Positions 5,884-7,146 of a stretch of 7,146 nucleotides of DNA are shown here, piece after piece. The DNA comes from Terriglobia bacterium (GTDB lineage: Bacteria; Acidobacteriota; Terriglobia; UBA7540). Each line of letters opens with the position of its first letter. The stretch's first letter is position 1. The stretch spans positions 1-7,146 of the forward strand of contig JASHTR010000347.1 of assembly GCA_030040455.1 (NCBI GenBank). Reading direction: 5' to 3'. A model generated the notes under the pieces. It did not search any database. It worked only from the letters and a program-made list of their open reading frames with translations, and was not told where the DNA came from. The position numbers and the translations under genes are program-made.

Positions 5884-7104
5884 TCAAACAGGACGCGCTG
5901 CAACACCCACCAGTAGTTCTCGCCGCTCCTCGGACAGGACGTCGCGATACACTTGAAGGAGTTTTACACCGGCCGCAGCCCATGTGATCTCGTGCGCCCT
6001 GCTAAGACACCTGGCGCGTAATCTTTCTAAGAGCGCACGATCTTCGTGCAGCATGGTAATGTGCTGTGTGAGGGTCTTCACGTCTCCAACACTGTGGATG
6101 AGGCCATTTTCCATGTGCTTGCAGAAAGCACCCGAGGCCTCTGACACCAGCAGCACGCAGCCGCTGCCTCGAGCCTCGTAGGTGACGAGTGCGCTTCCTT
6201 CCTCCACCGTGGGTAGCACCAAAATGTCGCTTCCGCGCATCAACTCGGCAACATCGTTCCGCTGGCCGAGCACGTGCACGCTGGGGTGCCGAAGCTGACC
6301 GCGTAGTTTTTCCGCATATCCCGGCACAAACTCCCCGGCGATCAGAAACTTGCCATCCAGATGCGCGGGTGATTCAAGCCACGCACGCAACGCGTAATGC
6401 AAACCCTTTCGCGGTGTGCAGCCGCCGACAAAGAGCGCGGTCAGCCCCTTGTTCGGCGTTCGCCGCGGCGGACCTGGGTAATAAATCCTCTCATCGAATC
6501 CATACTGGTGACGAACCAGCTTTTCAGGCGTGAAGCCGTTCTCGAGAAACGTGCGCACTACGAAATCTGATGGGCAGGCGATCCGTGAGGCCAGTCTGTA
6601 CTCCTCTTTCTCGATTTCGAGGACACGACGGTTGTAAGCGTGTTCATGATTTGGCGGCAATGCCACCCCCATGCGTTCGCACTCCTTTTGCACCACTTCC
6701 ATTGCGAATGGCGTGTACGCATTTGGCCTTTCGTAAACGGTGGGAATTCCAAGCCGCGCAGCAACTTCGAGCGTTCGCCGCGACCCTAACGGCCAGGCGT
6801 GGATAATATCAATTTGTCCGGCGAGCTTTTCGAGCCTGCGGGAAACAATATAGTCGTGCAAGGCGTAAGCACGCAGCCTGCCGAGAAGCCTGTACGGGAT
6901 GCGCAGCTTCCCCCTAGCAAGCGTAGGGCGAACCCTGACGCCCGTGCGTACAGGCCAGTTAAGCACGCCAGGAAAAACCAGGACGTCCGCTCCGGCAGCG
7001 GCAAGGCCGTTGACCTGCTGCCAGGCCGTGTTGCAGATTCTCGGTCCACCCAGCTTGACGCCCGTGCTGTACAATACCCGCACGGGATCGGACCGCGGAC
7101 CCAT
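5884..7104 (-). CDS. GT4-type (group 1) glycosyltransferase
   Basis: This GT-B enzyme has 406 residues from the ATG at 7104; numbering here counts from an alternative GTG three codons earlier. The N-terminal acceptor domain carries STGVKLGGP (16-24) and IHAWPLG (104-110). The linker and C-terminal donor domain show ALFVGGCTPRKG (226-237), HVLGQRNDVAELM (280-292), DILVLPT (296-302) and the EX7E element EGSALVTYE (Glu305-Glu313), diagnostic of retaining GT4-like enzymes. The usual Arg of the phosphate-binding R-x4-K motif is replaced by Gly231, while Lys236 is kept. It most likely adds a sugar to a polyprenyl-linked intermediate in the cytoplasm; the donor is unknown. The start is uncertain: GTG at 7113 lacks a good SD, whereas ATG at 7104 has GAGGTG six bases upstream and is preferred. 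It is the first complete gene of the run, 24 bases before rfbC. Confidence 0.9.
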   Translation of the reverse strand: MGPRSDPVRVLYSTGVKLGGPRICNTAWQQVNGLAAAGADVLVFPGVLNWPVRTGVRVRPTLARGKLRIPYRLLGRLRAYALHDYIVSRRLEKLAGQIDIIHAWPLGSRRTLEVAARLGIPTVYERPNAYTPFAMEVVQKECERMGVALPPNHEHAYNRRVLEIEKEEYRLASRIACPSDFVVRTFLENGFTPEKLVRHQYGFDERIYYPGPPRRTPNKGLTALFVGGCTPRKGLHYALRAWLESPAHLDGKFLIAGEFVPGYAEKLRGQLRHPSVHVLGQRNDVAELMRGSDILVLPTVEEGSALVTYEARGSGCVLLVSEASGAFCKHMENGLIHSVGDVKTLTQHITMLHEDRALLERLRARCLSRAHEITWAAAGVKLLQVYRDVLSEERRELLVGVAARPV

Positions 7105-7146
7105 TAGCTGCACCTCTGCCTGCTAACGTTGCCGGAAGCACTCATC
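7104..7146 (-). CDS. Possible 3' end of the preceding gene (edge fragment)
   Basis: One minus-strand frame is open from the window edge to a TAA at 7106-7104 that shares its last A with the ATG of the glycosyltransferase (TAATG). The 13 or 14 codons end in a Ser/Arg-rich tail (SGNVSRQRCS). Stop-start overlaps like this are common in operons, so this may be the tail of an upstream gene, but so short a piece cannot be distinguished from chance. Confidence 0.22.
   Translation of the reverse strand, partial: MSASGNVSRQRCS
7111..7116 (-). promoter_or_regulatory. SD site favouring ATG 7104 for the GT4 gene
   Basis: GAGGTG pairs well with the 16S 3' end and lies six bases before ATG 7104. It overlaps the competing GTG start at 7113, which would then have no SD of its own. 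Confidence 0.5.

Overview
The window is a slice of a bacterial surface-polysaccharide (O-antigen, capsule or exopolysaccharide) biosynthesis locus. All eight convincing coding regions read leftwards on the minus strand, and no host-typing RNA gene or housekeeping gene is present. Moderate-to-high GC by eye, good Shine-Dalgarno (SD) sequences and the style of the sugar enzymes fit a Gram-negative soil-type bacterium. The RmlC and second GT2 sequences remind me of Acidobacteriota, but that is a weak impression and not a demonstrated assignment.

In transcription order (high to low coordinates) the layout is: a GT4-type glycosyltransferase (7104-5884); an RmlC/RfbC 3,5-epimerase (5859-5296); an extended-SDR NAD-dependent sugar-nucleotide epimerase/dehydratase (5243-4209); an RmlD/RfbD-like reductase (4212-3283), translationally coupled to the SDR by an ATGA overlap; a 160-nt spacer holding a short ORF that may be a gene remnant; a WbbL-like GT2 glycosyltransferase with a TTG start (3122-2181); a second GT2 glycosyltransferase with a DAD motif (2047-1139); a NodB-type polysaccharide deacetylase (1093-278); and the 5' end of a further gene that begins at 128 behind a strong SD and runs off the window.

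The working model is as follows. The RmlC-SDR-RmlD trio makes or tailors a 6-deoxy or otherwise epimerised NDP-sugar, with dTDP-L-rhamnose the default guess. The three glycosyltransferases assemble a repeat unit on a lipid carrier, and the deacetylase removes an acetyl group from an N- or O-acetylated sugar. RmlA (thymidylyltransferase) and RmlB (4,6-dehydratase) are not in the window. The one SDR lacks the Asp-Glu pair of RmlB, so the precursor must come from elsewhere and the final sugar cannot be fixed from this sequence.

I found no CRISPR, mobile element, tRNA, rRNA or convincing riboswitch. There is no gene-free stretch over 300 bases; the longest spacers are 160, 149 and 133 nt. Overall this is a recognisable kind of locus. 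The least ordinary points are the identity of the sugar made by the trio, the spacer after rfbD, and a deacetylase with no visible export signal.
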